Assembly (NCBI GenBank): GCA_040367435.1
Contig: BAABWY010000001.1
Span: 496,001-560,000 of the forward strand
Origin: Hyphomicrobiales bacterium 4NK60-0047b
GTDB lineage: Bacteria > Pseudomonadota > Alphaproteobacteria > Rhizobiales > HXMU1428-3
Direction of reading: 5' to 3'
DNA length: 64,000 nt
Made by a program: the position numbers and the translations under genes. This document shows positions 31,048 through 39,220 of this stretch, piece after piece; position 1 is the stretch's first letter; each line of letters starts with the position of its first letter. A model generated the notes under the pieces. The model was not told the origin of the DNA, searched no databases, and was given only the letters and a program-made list of their open reading frames with translations.

Positions 31048-31124
31048 TGGCAGGAGTGGAGGGACTCGAACCCACAACCCCCGGTTTTGGAGACCGGTGC
31101 TCTAGCCAATTGAGCTACACTCCT
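31048..31124 (-). tRNA. tRNA-Trp (CCA anticodon)
   Basis: The reverse strand folds as a tRNA with acceptor AGGAGTG/CACTCCT, a D-arm TAGCTCAATTGG, an anticodon loop CTCCAAA giving CCA, and GGTTCGAGTCC in the T-arm. The CCA end is encoded (31048-31050). Position just upstream of secE-nusG is conserved in proteobacteria. Confidence 0.97.
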
Positions 31125-31461
31125 AAACCCTTGCTACACAAAAATAAAAACCGCATAGCATAAATTACGCCCAACCCCTTCAACTCATACAAGTTAAAAA
31201 ACAAAACCGAGCATAAAAAAGAGACCCCACCAACCGCGTTCTCACGATTAATGCAGCCTATATTCCTGGAAATGAAGATTAGTACGACATATTATTGACA
31301 AGTTCAATAAAAAAAGACGACTTTTTTAATCTTTTTTCAACGGACGTGCAATAGAGCAAAATCACCCGTTAATTCAATCACCTTAAAACTTACCCCAAAA
31401 ATTCAATTTTTTCAATTGAAACACACCAAAACCGGTCAACATCAAAGGGGAGAAACAAAAA
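31125..31461. other. Gap between tRNA-Gly and tRNA-Trp without a gene
   Basis: A 337-bp AT-rich gap. I see a probable minus-strand promoter at 31279-31307 and no open reading frame worth reporting. In many proteobacteria a second tuf gene stands near here, between tRNA genes and secE. No trace of tuf sequence is visible. Confidence 0.6.
31279..31307 (-). promoter_or_regulatory. Candidate promoter for tRNA-Trp, secE, nusG, rplKA
   Basis: Minus-strand TTGAAC (31302-31307) and TACTAA (31279-31284) stand 17 bp apart. It lies 155 bp upstream of tRNA-Trp. The boxes are only moderate matches to the sigma-70 consensus. Confidence 0.4.
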
Positions 31462-31535
31462 TGGAGCGGGTGAAGGGAATCGAACCCTCATCTTTAGCTT
31501 GGAAGGCTATTGCTCTACCATTGAGCTACACCCGC
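31462..31535 (-). tRNA. tRNA-Gly (TCC anticodon)
   Basis: The reverse strand gives acceptor GCGGGTG/CACCCGC, D-arm TAGCTCAATGGTAGAGC, anticodon loop CTTCCAA with TCC, and T-arm GGGTTCGATTCCC, with CCA encoded (31462-31464). It follows tRNA-Tyr by 101 bp, in the conserved Tyr-Gly order. Confidence 0.97.
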
Positions 31536-31623
31536 TTGAATTAAGAGATTACATCAAAACAAACAAAATTGTCTTCTAGAAAATCCCTATGGTAGGTAAA
31601 ACATAACACCAAACAACTAAGAA

Positions 31624-31637
31624 AGGCGCTAGCGCCT
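31624..31637 (-). terminator. Hairpin at the 3' end of tRNA-Tyr
   Basis: AGGCGCTAGCGCCT is a perfect palindrome that abuts the encoded CCA of tRNA-Tyr and is followed on the minus strand by TTCTT. It should form AGGCG-CTAG-CGCCT. It could end tRNA-Tyr transcripts or mark the 3' processing site ahead of tRNA-Gly. Confidence 0.55.
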
Positions 31638-31722
31638 GGTGGAGGGGGATGGATTCGAACCAACGTACTCCGAAGAGATCAGATTTACAGTCTGACGCCT
31701 TTAACCACTCGGCCACCCCTCC
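31637..31722 (-). tRNA. tRNA-Tyr (GTA anticodon)
   Basis: A class II tRNA on the reverse strand with acceptor GGAGGGG/CCCCTCC, an anticodon loop CTGTAAA giving GTA, a long variable arm (TCTCTTCGGAGTAC region), and T-arm GGTTCGAATCC. CCA is encoded (31637-31639). It heads the Tyr-Gly-Trp tRNA set. Confidence 0.97.
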
Positions 31723-31764
31723 GCTCAACACTGACTAAATATAGTCAACAAGCGATAGCGTCTG

Positions 31765-31793
31765 TATATGGAAATTATCGGAGCACCTGTCAA
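31765..31793 (-). promoter_or_regulatory. Candidate promoter of tRNA-Tyr
   Basis: Minus-strand TTGACA (31788-31793) is a perfect -35 box, and CATATA (31765-31770) stands 17 bp downstream. Transcription would begin near 31758, about 35 nt before the tRNA. Confidence 0.5.
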
Positions 31794-31981
31794 CCTGAAA
31801 TTTGCCAGATTTGTAATTTTCCGATAGCAAATATCAAATGATCACAGTATTTTTAATTTTAACAGGGATTTTGCGCCTCCTTTTACCACATTTATGATCA
31901 GCACCTGGCCAAACGGCACCATAAACCAAGGTTTATGAAAAAACCACGAGCCCAAAATTAATAGAAAGTTAGCCCCTCACA

Positions 31982-32809
31982 ATGAGCCAAAACAAAAAAC
32001 GGCCTACAAATAATAAATCTCGAAAGCACGGCCAGAAAAACAAACACGGCAAAAGCACCAATGAGAGGTTTAATATCAGCATTACCGAAGCACCTATTTG
32101 GGGCATACATGCTGTTTCGGCGGCTTTAAACAACCCAAGGCGCAAAATTAAAAAATTACACCTCACCCAAAATGCAGCCCAGCGCATAAGTGAAAGCCTA
32201 AACGCACCCTTGCCCCCTTATGAAGAAGCGTCACCAAAAGACATTACAAAAATCCTGGGCCCAGACCCAGTGCATCAAGGTGCTTTACTAATCGCCTCTC
32301 CTCTTGACGAGACTCAATTAAACGACCTTAAGGGTAACGATTGCATTGCTATACTAGACCAGGTAACAGACCCTCATAACGTAGGTGCAATTCTACGCTC
32401 TGCGGCCGCCTTTAATGTCTCTAGCCTCATCATGACAGCTAGAAACAGCCCTCCCCTTTCAGGAACTCTCGCCAAAACAGCTTCTGGCGGACTTGAAAGC
32501 GTGAACATCATATTAGTCAGCAATCTATCCCAAGCCCTAGATAAAATCGGCGACCTCGGTTACATGCGCATCGGCTTCGACGGGCAAGGTGAAACAACCA
32601 TGGAACAAGAAAAAAGAAGCGAAGGTGAAGCAATCGCACTAATATTGGGCGCTGAAGAAAAAGGCATGCGCCGCTTAACAAAAGAACACTGCGATAAAAT
32701 TTGCAAAATCAATGCTAGTGGGGCCTTCGCCAGCCTCAATGTTTCAAACGCAGCCGCAATCGCATTTCATCACTTTCAAGCACGTGCCTCTAAACAGCCC
32801 AACGAATAA
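31982..32809 (+). CDS. rlmB: TrmH/SPOUT 23S rRNA 2'-O-ribose methyltransferase, RlmB-like
   Basis: A 275-residue SpoU-type enzyme. An N-terminal Lys/Arg/Asn-rich stretch (about 1-30) precedes the substrate-binding domain (APIWGIHAVSAALNNPRRKIKKL). The catalytic knotted domain has the three SPOUT motifs: NVGAILRSAAAFNV, LILGAEEKGMRRL and NASGAFASLNVSNAAAIAF. It most likely methylates G2251 of 23S rRNA in the peptidyl transferase centre; TrmH-family relatives of other specificity are possible. It lies divergent from the tRNA-Tyr promoter. No strong ribosome binding site is seen. Confidence 0.85.
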   Translation: MSQNKKRPTNNKSRKHGQKNKHGKSTNERFNISITEAPIWGIHAVSAALNNPRRKIKKLHLTQNAAQRISESLNAPLPPYEEASPKDITKILGPDPVHQGALLIASPLDETQLNDLKGNDCIAILDQVTDPHNVGAILRSAAAFNVSSLIMTARNSPPLSGTLAKTASGGLESVNIILVSNLSQALDKIGDLGYMRIGFDGQGETTMEQEKRSEGEAIALILGAEEKGMRRLTKEHCDKICKINASGAFASLNVSNAAAIAFHHFQARASKQPNE

Positions 32810-32834
32810 ACTCCAGCAATAATACCGCACAAAA

Positions 32835-32870
32835 AAATAGATCTCGATAAGATTTTATCGAGATCTATTT
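32835..32870 (-). terminator. Terminator between rlmB and the basic secreted protein
   Basis: A perfect 16-bp stem AAATAGATCTCGATAA / TTATCGAGATCTATTT with a 4-nt loop. On the minus strand it is followed by TTTT before GTGC, giving a clean terminator for the gene at 32904. It may also end rlmB transcripts. Confidence 0.85.
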
Positions 32871-32903
32871 AAACATCAAAATTTTAAGCTTTATAAGCCC
32901 AAC

Positions 32904-33314
32904 TTACCAACGTCTAAGATGACGTCTAAAATGACGACGAAGATGTCTGTTACGATAAAAACGCTTCAAACGATAATGACGACGTTTGTAATGGGGACGA
33001 TAATAGCCATAATGACGATAGCGGTAAGGTTTATAGCGATAATGACGATGGCTATAATGACGATGGCGATAGCCATAGTGCCGCCCAAAACGCAAACGGA
33101 ACCGACGATGACCACGTCTATAGCTCCGGCGATAACGGTACCCAACCTTAGCAACCGGTGCTTTATCAGCAATAGTTGCTCTATGATCCACTGTCTTTGG
33201 TGCAGAAGCTAAACCGCCAGCACTAGCCGAACCGATCAAGCCAAATATGCTTAATGCTAATACTGAAACAAAAGCAATAAGCTTCATACGTACGCGAGTT
33301 AAAAATACAATCAT
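32904..33314 (-). CDS. Small secreted Arg/His/Tyr-rich protein
   Basis: A 136-residue protein with a signal peptide (about 1-32, ending GLIGSASA) and, after residue 55, a low-complexity region of about 80 residues made almost only of Arg, His, Tyr, Lys and Phe (for example RHYGYRHRHYSHRHYRYKPYR). Such a chain is strongly basic and could bind metals, polyanions or lipopolysaccharide. No family is recognised. Start: the ATG at 33314 has AAGGAG 8 nt upstream; earlier GTG/ATG codons lie too close to that site. A similar gene lies at 33821. Confidence 0.75.
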   Translation of the reverse strand: MIVFLTRVRMKLIAFVSVLALSIFGLIGSASAGGLASAPKTVDHRATIADKAPVAKVGYRYRRSYRRGHRRFRLRFGRHYGYRHRHYSHRHYRYKPYRYRHYGYYRPHYKRRHYRLKRFYRNRHLRRHFRRHLRRW

Positions 33315-33577
33315 ATGCATCACTCCTTCATAGCCTTAATTAGCTATATAGTCTGATTAACTAAACCATCATGCCACAAATGGTTAATAAATGTTAATCA
33401 ATTCCTAGTGACTATAAAATTGAAAGTCAAGAACAGACCATAGAGTTTGTTTATAATGCCCTTCAAATCACAACCAAAAAACCTTCGAATAGCTTAAAAA
33501 CATTAGGTTTATGCGTTTAAATCGGCAAAACCATAAGTAGAGAGATAGTTTTCAACAAGCACAGTGCGATTGCCTGT

Positions 33578-33683
33578 GGGCCGGTTTCTAGTGGGAAAAC
33601 TGAAGCCCCCTAAAAAAGTCAATCTGAAACGTAAAAAACTGCGCGGCTACCGCGCCGGTTGCTGGTGGGCAACCTGAAGGCGC
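33578..33683. repeat. Second array of the palindromic repeat
   Basis: A full copy at 33652-33683 reads GCGCC-GGTTGC-loop-GCAACC-TGAA-GGCGC and is almost the exact reverse complement of the copy at 764-795. A diverged copy at 33578-33608 keeps the plan with GGGC..GCCC outer and GGTTTC..GAAAAC inner arms. Degenerate pieces (GTCAATCTGAAAC near 33618, GTGGCAACTTGAAGC near 33692) suggest more decayed copies. The constant TGAA bulge marks the family. Confidence 0.75.
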
Positions 33684-33708
33684 ACTAAAGAGTGGCAACT
33701 TGAAGCAA

Positions 33709-33744
33709 AAAAAAGCTGCACGAAATTAATCGAGCAGCTTTTTT
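33709..33744 (-). terminator. Terminator of the 33821 gene
   Basis: AAAAAAGCTGC (33709-33719) pairs with GCAGCTTTTTT (33734-33744). The loop contains CGA and TCG that can extend the stem. T-runs flank it on both strands, so it can act either way. Confidence 0.8.
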
Positions 33745-33820
33745 AATAGGGAAATAAGAAAGATATTATCTGCCGATCCATTAGGAATGGAGGGGGGGAG
33801 ATCAGCAGATAATTTAAATT

Positions 33821-34168
33821 CTACCAGTGGTTATGGTGACGACGACTACGGCGCCAGTTGCGCCGGTGATGCTTGCGCTTACGGTAACAACGATATGGAT
33901 CACCATATCTATCGTAACAAGTCCGATAGCGGCCATAACGATGGCGTGAACGATGCTTGTAATAATGCCCATGAGCATGCGCCCGGCGGCCTTCACTAGC
34001 TATAATGGCAAGAGCTGCAGCTCCAAGAATGGCCCCAGCAACAATTCGACCGCCTTTACCAGCTTGAGCTTGTTTAACTTGTACTGTTGTAACCCCAACA
34101 GTAGTTACTGTGAAAGCCAACATCAAAGTTGCAGCTAAGGTAGCTACCTTATTCGTTAAATGCGTCAT
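33821..34168 (-). CDS. Small secreted Arg/His/Tyr-rich protein, second copy type
   Basis: A 115-residue protein with a signal peptide (about 1-36, ending VKQAQA), a Gly/Ala hydrophobic stretch (IVAGAILGAAALAIIASEG), then a basic tail rich in His, Arg and Tyr with two cysteines (YRTCYDRYGDPYRCYRKRKHHRRNWRRSRRHHNHW). The hydrophobic stretch followed by a basic tail is similar in plan to the Lys-rich protein at 42016. GGGAGG stands 5 nt before the ATG. Function unknown; envelope or metal-binding roles are guesses. Confidence 0.75.
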   Translation of the reverse strand: MTHLTNKVATLAATLMLAFTVTTVGVTTVQVKQAQAGKGGRIVAGAILGAAALAIIASEGRRAHAHGHYYKHRSRHRYGRYRTCYDRYGDPYRCYRKRKHHRRNWRRSRRHHNHW

Positions 34169-34344
34169 AGAAACCTCCCGAGTTTCTGATAAGTCTTTGC
34201 TAAGACCAATATGTGTTAAAAATTCATGCGATCCATAAATGTTCGATTGGGGGAATTACCAAACAGTCTTGATCCTGTAAAAACACATTACATTTTCAAA
34301 CCTGAATGCAACCTGAACGCAATATTTTGACAAGAAAATATAAA

Positions 34345-34378
34345 AAAAACCCGCAAACCGTGAGTTTTGCGGGTTTTT
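34345..34378 (-). terminator. Terminator after the 34406 gene
   Basis: AAAAACCCGCAAA (34345-34357) pairs with TTTGCGGGTTTTT (34366-34378), flanked by A and T runs. It lies downstream of the minus-strand gene ending at 34406. Confidence 0.87.
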
Positions 34379-34405
34379 ATAAAAATAGACCAAATATCTT
34401 ATGAT

Positions 34406-34753
34406 TTAACGATATTTGCCCTTTTCACCACGTTTTGCTCTCCGGCATGGGGTAGATTCAATACTACATTTCCAACCTTCAGCGCCTTTTTTACAATTTA
34501 CCTTTTTATTTTTCGATAAACGCCAATGGCCCCATTCAGACCCATATTCAAAAACTGTGAAACTCGCCCAGCTTTCAATAGCATCTTTAAAAGCTTGCCG
34601 CTTGGACCTAAACACATTACTTGAGCCATAATGTAAATGATCTCCTTGGCAATAAAGCGCCATACGCCCTTTTCGACCAGCTTCAGCATCAGAAATCGTT
34701 AGAAAAGTTACTGCGATGAATAAGACAGGAAAAAGAATTGCGAAAATACGCAT
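34406..34753 (-). CDS. Small secreted protein, unknown
   Basis: A 115-residue protein with a signal peptide (MRIFAILFPVLFIAVTFLTISDAEA) and a mature region with four cysteines (LYCQGD, KVNCKKG, WKCSIES, TPCRRAKRG) and aromatic segments (ESWASFTVFEYGSEWGHWRLSK). Probably periplasmic with two disulfides. The ATG at 34753 has GGAG 6 nt upstream. I do not recognise the family. It may belong with the neighbouring basic secreted proteins, but each has its own terminator. Confidence 0.72.
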   Translation of the reverse strand: MRIFAILFPVLFIAVTFLTISDAEAGRKGRMALYCQGDHLHYGSSNVFRSKRQAFKDAIESWASFTVFEYGSEWGHWRLSKNKKVNCKKGAEGWKCSIESTPCRRAKRGEKGKYR

Positions 34754-34989
34754 CGTAAACTCCAAATGTTAGCCCGTTAGTTATTTAACAATATTCCAGA
34801 ATTTGTATCATTTAAATACTATTGAATTGTTAAAAGCATTTAATATGCCAAACCTTTAATCTAAATCAAAAAGCCTGTTTAAAAATTAATGTTAAAATTT
34901 TTCATTTTAGGGGTAGATTGTATTATTTTTTTGGGTTAGAAGGCTTTCTTCAACAGTGATTAATGCAAAACATTAAATACTGTCTCCTC

Positions 34990-35010
34990 ATGAAATATAT
35001 CATATTTCAT
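34990..35010. promoter_or_regulatory. Inverted repeat just upstream of tRNA-Thr
   Basis: ATGAAATAT, ATC, ATATTTCAT: a perfect 9-bp dyad with a 3-bp spacer ending 6 bp before the mature tRNA-Thr 5' end. It could be an operator, or a hairpin in the tRNA 5' leader that RNase P removes. Confidence 0.55.
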
Positions 35011-35016
35011 TTATGG

Positions 35017-35092
35017 GCCGGCTTAGCTCAGTTGGTAGAGCGGCTGATTTGTAATCAGTAGGTCGGGAGTTCGAATCTCTCAGCCGGCACCA
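35017..35092 (+). tRNA. tRNA-Thr (TGT anticodon)
   Basis: Acceptor GCCGGCT/AGCCGGC, D-arm TAGCTCAGTTGGTAGAGC, anticodon stem-loop CTGATTTGTAATCAG with TGT, T-arm GGGAGTTCGAATCTCTC, and an encoded CCA (35090-35092). It stands alone, and its 3' end faces the AT-rich caspase/hydrolase region, so it is a possible integration site. Confidence 0.97.
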
Positions 35093-35297
35093 TTTTTCAT
35101 AATGTATTTCAGTTGCTTAAATAAGAAGTAAAGTTATTAACTACCACAAAAAGTAACTGAACAGCTCTACCTCAGAAGAAGGTATAACTTTGAGCCTAAA
35201 AGCAAACCCAACACTAATTATACAAAATACCAACCACTGACTTTAGATTAGTTAAATTCATAATAAACTAGGCTAAACACTCATTGAATTGGCTTAC

Positions 35298-36815
35298 CTA
35301 TTCTTTCAATTCCCAATAGCTGTGGCCATTTTTCTTTTTCGGCGTCATATTAACTCGATTTTTCGCACGTTTTCCAGTGGTGAATATAGCCGCCAGATCG
35401 TCTAAAATTGATTTGGCACCAGCTATATAAGAATGACCAAGTAAACTACTATCAATACTAGAAACATCTACTGTCTCAATGCCAGGCACGACAACCAATC
35501 CATTGCCAGCATCTCCTGCACGTGGTCTGTTGCCATGGAATAATTCGGAACCTAACAAGGCATTATCGTTTGATGAAGCATATAGAGTAATGTTTTTAAA
35601 ATTTTGAGTTATCTCAGGTACAATATTGCCTATGAATACACTTGCATCAATATCCGGTGCTGCCAAAATAATTTCCTTAATTTTAGTTTTTGCCTCTGGA
35701 GTTTCTTTTGCCACACCAGAGATAACTTTTGCCAAAGCACGGTTACCCATACTATGGGCGATGATGTAAACATGATCCGCTTTAGATGTTTTTAAGAAAT
35801 CATTGAGAAATTGTTTTAGGTGAGGTTCTGTCCATTGTATATCGACTTCGTCAGAAGTATAGCCCCATGTTGCTCCTTTTGATGGCCAACTATAAAACAC
35901 CGGAGTGCCTTTAAACTTTAGATCAAATGACATTTGGGCAGTCCGTCGAGCGGCATCTTCAAAAGTAACGTTATAACCATGGATGAAAATGAAGGCTTCT
36001 TTGACGTCCGATGACGAAATTTCTTCCCGCAGCATTTTAAAATAATTGTCTTTGTTATGTTTTTTTATTTCCAACAGCACAACATGATTGGCAGGATCTT
36101 CATTCCATTCAAATTTAAAAATGCTTGGTTCCTCAATAACACCAGGTTTGTGACGGTCGCCACCTGGAATGGAAACTTTGGCAACACCAAATTCGAGATA
36201 TGATCCATTAACTAATTGTGACTGTTCATTGCCATAGCGTTTCTTTGGGATTGAAATACTTGTATTCTTACGGTCAGTTGCATAGAACACTGAGACAATA
36301 CCGTATCCATCATTTTTAGAGTTTAATAAATCTCTTTCTTTTATGGTGGGAAGCTCTTTTCCTACCATCACATCATTTTTCGTTCTGTGTTTAATTGCTC
36401 CGGCACGTTTTTTAAAAAATGTAGAGAGTTTATTCCTCCCCTTTTTTTCATAAACAATTGCAAGTAGATCTAAAGCAAAGGCAACATCAGGATGATCTGG
36501 ATCAATTTGCTCTGCAATAGAAAGAGCTAATTTAAAAGCTATTTCTGCATTTTTAAAATCTTTAAGGCTAAAATATATTAGACCAACATTATTTATGGCT
36601 TTGGCATACTTGGCATGGCCTACACCATACTCTGTCTTAGTACCATCAGCATATTGCTTGGCTAAAGGGAGTGCTTCTGCAAATTTATTTTCCTCAAAAA
36701 GCTTAGAGTATTTATCTTTTAGTAATTGTAATTTATTCTCTTGCGCCCCCACAAAATTACAAGTGATAATTAACAAAAAAATAGTAGTTATAATCACACT
36801 AAACAAGTTACGCAT
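35298..36815 (-). CDS. Secreted TPR protein with DUF900-type alpha/beta hydrolase domain
   Basis: A 505-residue protein. A signal peptide (about 1-24, ending VGAQE) is followed by two or three TPR units (about 30-140: NNVGLIYFSLKDFKNAEIAFKLALS). The hydrolase domain runs from 175 to the C-terminus, starting VFYATDRK, with the nucleophile elbow HSMGN (Ser near 355), an acid in APDID (Asp near 388) and His in LLGHSY (near 461). FIHGYNVTFEDAARR is typical of DUF900 esterase-like proteins. The substrate is unknown. GGGGG stands just upstream of the ATG at 36815. It follows a caspase-like gene by 191 bp on the same strand. Confidence 0.82.
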   Translation of the reverse strand: MRNLFSVIITTIFLLIITCNFVGAQENKLQLLKDKYSKLFEENKFAEALPLAKQYADGTKTEYGVGHAKYAKAINNVGLIYFSLKDFKNAEIAFKLALSIAEQIDPDHPDVAFALDLLAIVYEKKGRNKLSTFFKKRAGAIKHRTKNDVMVGKELPTIKERDLLNSKNDGYGIVSVFYATDRKNTSISIPKKRYGNEQSQLVNGSYLEFGVAKVSIPGGDRHKPGVIEEPSIFKFEWNEDPANHVVLLEIKKHNKDNYFKMLREEISSSDVKEAFIFIHGYNVTFEDAARRTAQMSFDLKFKGTPVFYSWPSKGATWGYTSDEVDIQWTEPHLKQFLNDFLKTSKADHVYIIAHSMGNRALAKVISGVAKETPEAKTKIKEIILAAPDIDASVFIGNIVPEITQNFKNITLYASSNDNALLGSELFHGNRPRAGDAGNGLVVVPGIETVDVSSIDSSLLGHSYIAGAKSILDDLAAIFTTGKRAKNRVNMTPKKKNGHSYWELKE

Positions 36816-37006
36816 AATCATCCCCCATTAAAAAACTAACTTTAGCACTTTAATAATTATCCAATTGAAATTGATGACAAGTTTTGCTGAATTAATATTG
36901 CATTTACAGTAAATTTATCAAATCCTTAGTGATCTTTTTAATTCTTAAAATCCGATGGATTACAGAAATGTTTTGGATCTAAAGAACGGTCATATTTATT
37001 AAAAAA

Positions 37007-39220
37007 CTATCTAAATTTTACGCGATTATTTTCTACTACTTGAATATTGTCTTCCTTTAGTTCACTAACAGCTTTCTTATAAAGAGCCGGCCCCTCAACA
37101 CCTCTTCTCCAAATATCACCAGCCCTTGAGAACTCAAGAAAAGAAAGATTCTTTCCCTCTAATGTAAAAACGATATCTCTGTATGCCCTTTTATTGTACG
37201 GTAACGAAACTCTCTCTTTGGTTGTAGTATCCACAAAAACCATAGATTCGAAATCTTTTGAAATATAAGCAATATTTTTCCCATCAGGTGAGATACTAAA
37301 TCCATTTGTGAAAGCTATAGAGTCGTTAATTGTGTCAAGTTCACCTGTTTGCAATTCAAATAACCGAATACTTTTTTTAGTAGCAATACCTACATATTTA
37401 TTATCGTCACTAAACGTTAGTGAATGACCAATTATTTCACTGTTGAGGTCTATACCCTTAGACCACAGTTTCTTTTTAGTTTCTAAGTCATATGCCTCAA
37501 TAAACAATTTCCAGCTGTGCCTGTTTTTCAAATCATTCTCATTAAAATATAGAGTTTTATAAGTAGCAAATATAACATTTTTTTCGTCATTACTTATTGA
37601 GGCTGTAATGTGGGATTGAATATTAATGCTTTTTGCAATATCGATGTGAAAAGACTCGACTTTATTCGTCCATATTGGTTTGCCACTTTTAACATCATAA
37701 ATGCTTACTGGACCAATTACGCTTGAGACAACGGCATATTTCCCCGATGAAGACAACTCTAATTTCGGTACACCTGCAGCCTTATTTGAGGAGCCAGGTA
37801 CTTTGTTTAGTTCCTTAATTTTTTTACCATCATTCGCATCCCATATAACCGGCCGAGCAGTACTCATATCCATAGCAATTACAAATCGCCCATCTCTTGA
37901 AAAACCGGGCTTTCCGTGAGAACCAGAAATTGTTCCGGATTTTTCCAGTGGCAACAATTCAGTTATTAAAGATCCATCTAAAATATTCCATAACTTCAAA
38001 GTTTCGTTTGATTTACTTGCCCCAAATTCGCTATATACTGGCACTGTTGCAACTCTTGAGCCGTCGTGACTGTAAGCAATATAAAAATTATCCAATATTG
38101 GTAATTGTAAGCTCCTAGATCTTACTGCCTTAAATAGTGATACATACGCTTTGTTATAATTTTTTATATCTTCTCTATCAAAATTTTTAGGCAACCCTTC
38201 TAAGGCTTTAGCTACAGCTTCTTTTCTTTTTCCTATTGCTAATAGGTCATTTGCCTCTTTAGCTTTAAGCTCGGAAGCTTTAATAGTTGAAATTGGATCA
38301 ACGCTTCCATTTAAGAAGATTTGATTGGTCAGAGATGACCTTGACCAAGGGGTTTGAGACCAGTTAGTTTTTTCACCTACTTCTTTTGAGACGGCTGCTA
38401 TAACTTTTTGGATTGGCCAACCTGTATGAAATACATTCTTTAAGAAAGCTTCAGTGAAGGGACTAAAATCACCCGCCCCATCAGATGCAGTAGCATTAGG
38501 TGATGTTGAAAAAACTATAAATAGTTCTTCCGAATTCAAAGCTGAATCAAGGTTTTTACTATTAGTTTTTGATTGTGAGCGCTCTGCTGAAATGCCTTTC
38601 ATAGATCGTAAAACAAATTTTTCAGGCGCTAATCCAACTCGGCCTGTTATAGGCAATGGGTTATTTCGACATGCATCTAAAAAAACTAATAAAGATTTAC
38701 TTGTTTTTCCAAAAATTTCAGTAAGTTTATCGAGAGAAACAAGCCCTTTTAAAGATTTATCAACTTTAATAATATCTGTAGCTACAATATAATTATTGTA
38801 TTCAAATTGAACACCATGCCCAGAATAATAGAGTAAAGATAACTCGGAATTTTTCTGGGTCGCCCTATCTGCACAATCAGAAATAACTTGAGCAGACCCA
38901 TCTATAACTACATAAACTTCAAAACCTAAGGTTTGTAAAAAATTTGAGATAGCTGCAGCATCATTTTTAGGATTAGGTAAAAACCAATCCTTCAATAGAT
39001 AATTACTATTACCAATAACCAGGGCTATTCGTCGCTGAACTTTTCCATTTTGAACCAAATTTTTTTTAACAAAATCACTATTGGGTTGAAGAACTGAACA
39101 TTTGCCGCTCTCAATGCCATTAAACCACTGTTGTTTTATAGCAATTTCTTTTGAATAAACTGAAGACGGTGTGAAAAAAATCAAAATTGTAAAGGTAAAT
39201 ATCCTAAAGCATAAATTCAT
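37007..39220 (-). CDS. Secreted caspase-like (C14) protease with beta-propeller repeats
   Basis: A 737-residue protein. A signal peptide covers about 1-23. The caspase-like domain (about 62-300) has both catalytic residues: His135 in YYSGHG and Cys184 in DACRNNP, and it starts RRIALVIGNSNY. Residues 365-715 hold about seven WD40-like or quinoprotein-type repeats (for example SHDGSRVATV, FSRDGRFVIAMD, ISPDGKNIAYI) likely forming one propeller. Prokaryotic caspase homologues often cut after Arg or Lys, but the target is unknown. GGAG stands 6 nt before the ATG. The export signal argues for periplasmic action. It probably shares a transcript with the hydrolase at 35298. Confidence 0.85.
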   Translation of the reverse strand: MNLCFRIFTFTILIFFTPSSVYSKEIAIKQQWFNGIESGKCSVLQPNSDFVKKNLVQNGKVQRRIALVIGNSNYLLKDWFLPNPKNDAAAISNFLQTLGFEVYVVIDGSAQVISDCADRATQKNSELSLLYYSGHGVQFEYNNYIVATDIIKVDKSLKGLVSLDKLTEIFGKTSKSLLVFLDACRNNPLPITGRVGLAPEKFVLRSMKGISAERSQSKTNSKNLDSALNSEELFIVFSTSPNATASDGAGDFSPFTEAFLKNVFHTGWPIQKVIAAVSKEVGEKTNWSQTPWSRSSLTNQIFLNGSVDPISTIKASELKAKEANDLLAIGKRKEAVAKALEGLPKNFDREDIKNYNKAYVSLFKAVRSRSLQLPILDNFYIAYSHDGSRVATVPVYSEFGASKSNETLKLWNILDGSLITELLPLEKSGTISGSHGKPGFSRDGRFVIAMDMSTARPVIWDANDGKKIKELNKVPGSSNKAAGVPKLELSSSGKYAVVSSVIGPVSIYDVKSGKPIWTNKVESFHIDIAKSINIQSHITASISNDEKNVIFATYKTLYFNENDLKNRHSWKLFIEAYDLETKKKLWSKGIDLNSEIIGHSLTFSDDNKYVGIATKKSIRLFELQTGELDTINDSIAFTNGFSISPDGKNIAYISKDFESMVFVDTTTKERVSLPYNKRAYRDIVFTLEGKNLSFLEFSRAGDIWRRGVEGPALYKKAVSELKEDNIQVVENNRVKFR

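Larger units (their letters stand above)
33324..33820. other. Gap with a palindromic repeat array and a terminator
   Basis: About 500 bp without a recognisable gene. The left part (33324-33560) is AT-rich and shows nothing clear. The right part holds copies of the palindromic repeat (33578-33683), degenerate pieces, and the terminator of the next gene (33709-33744). Confidence 0.6.
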
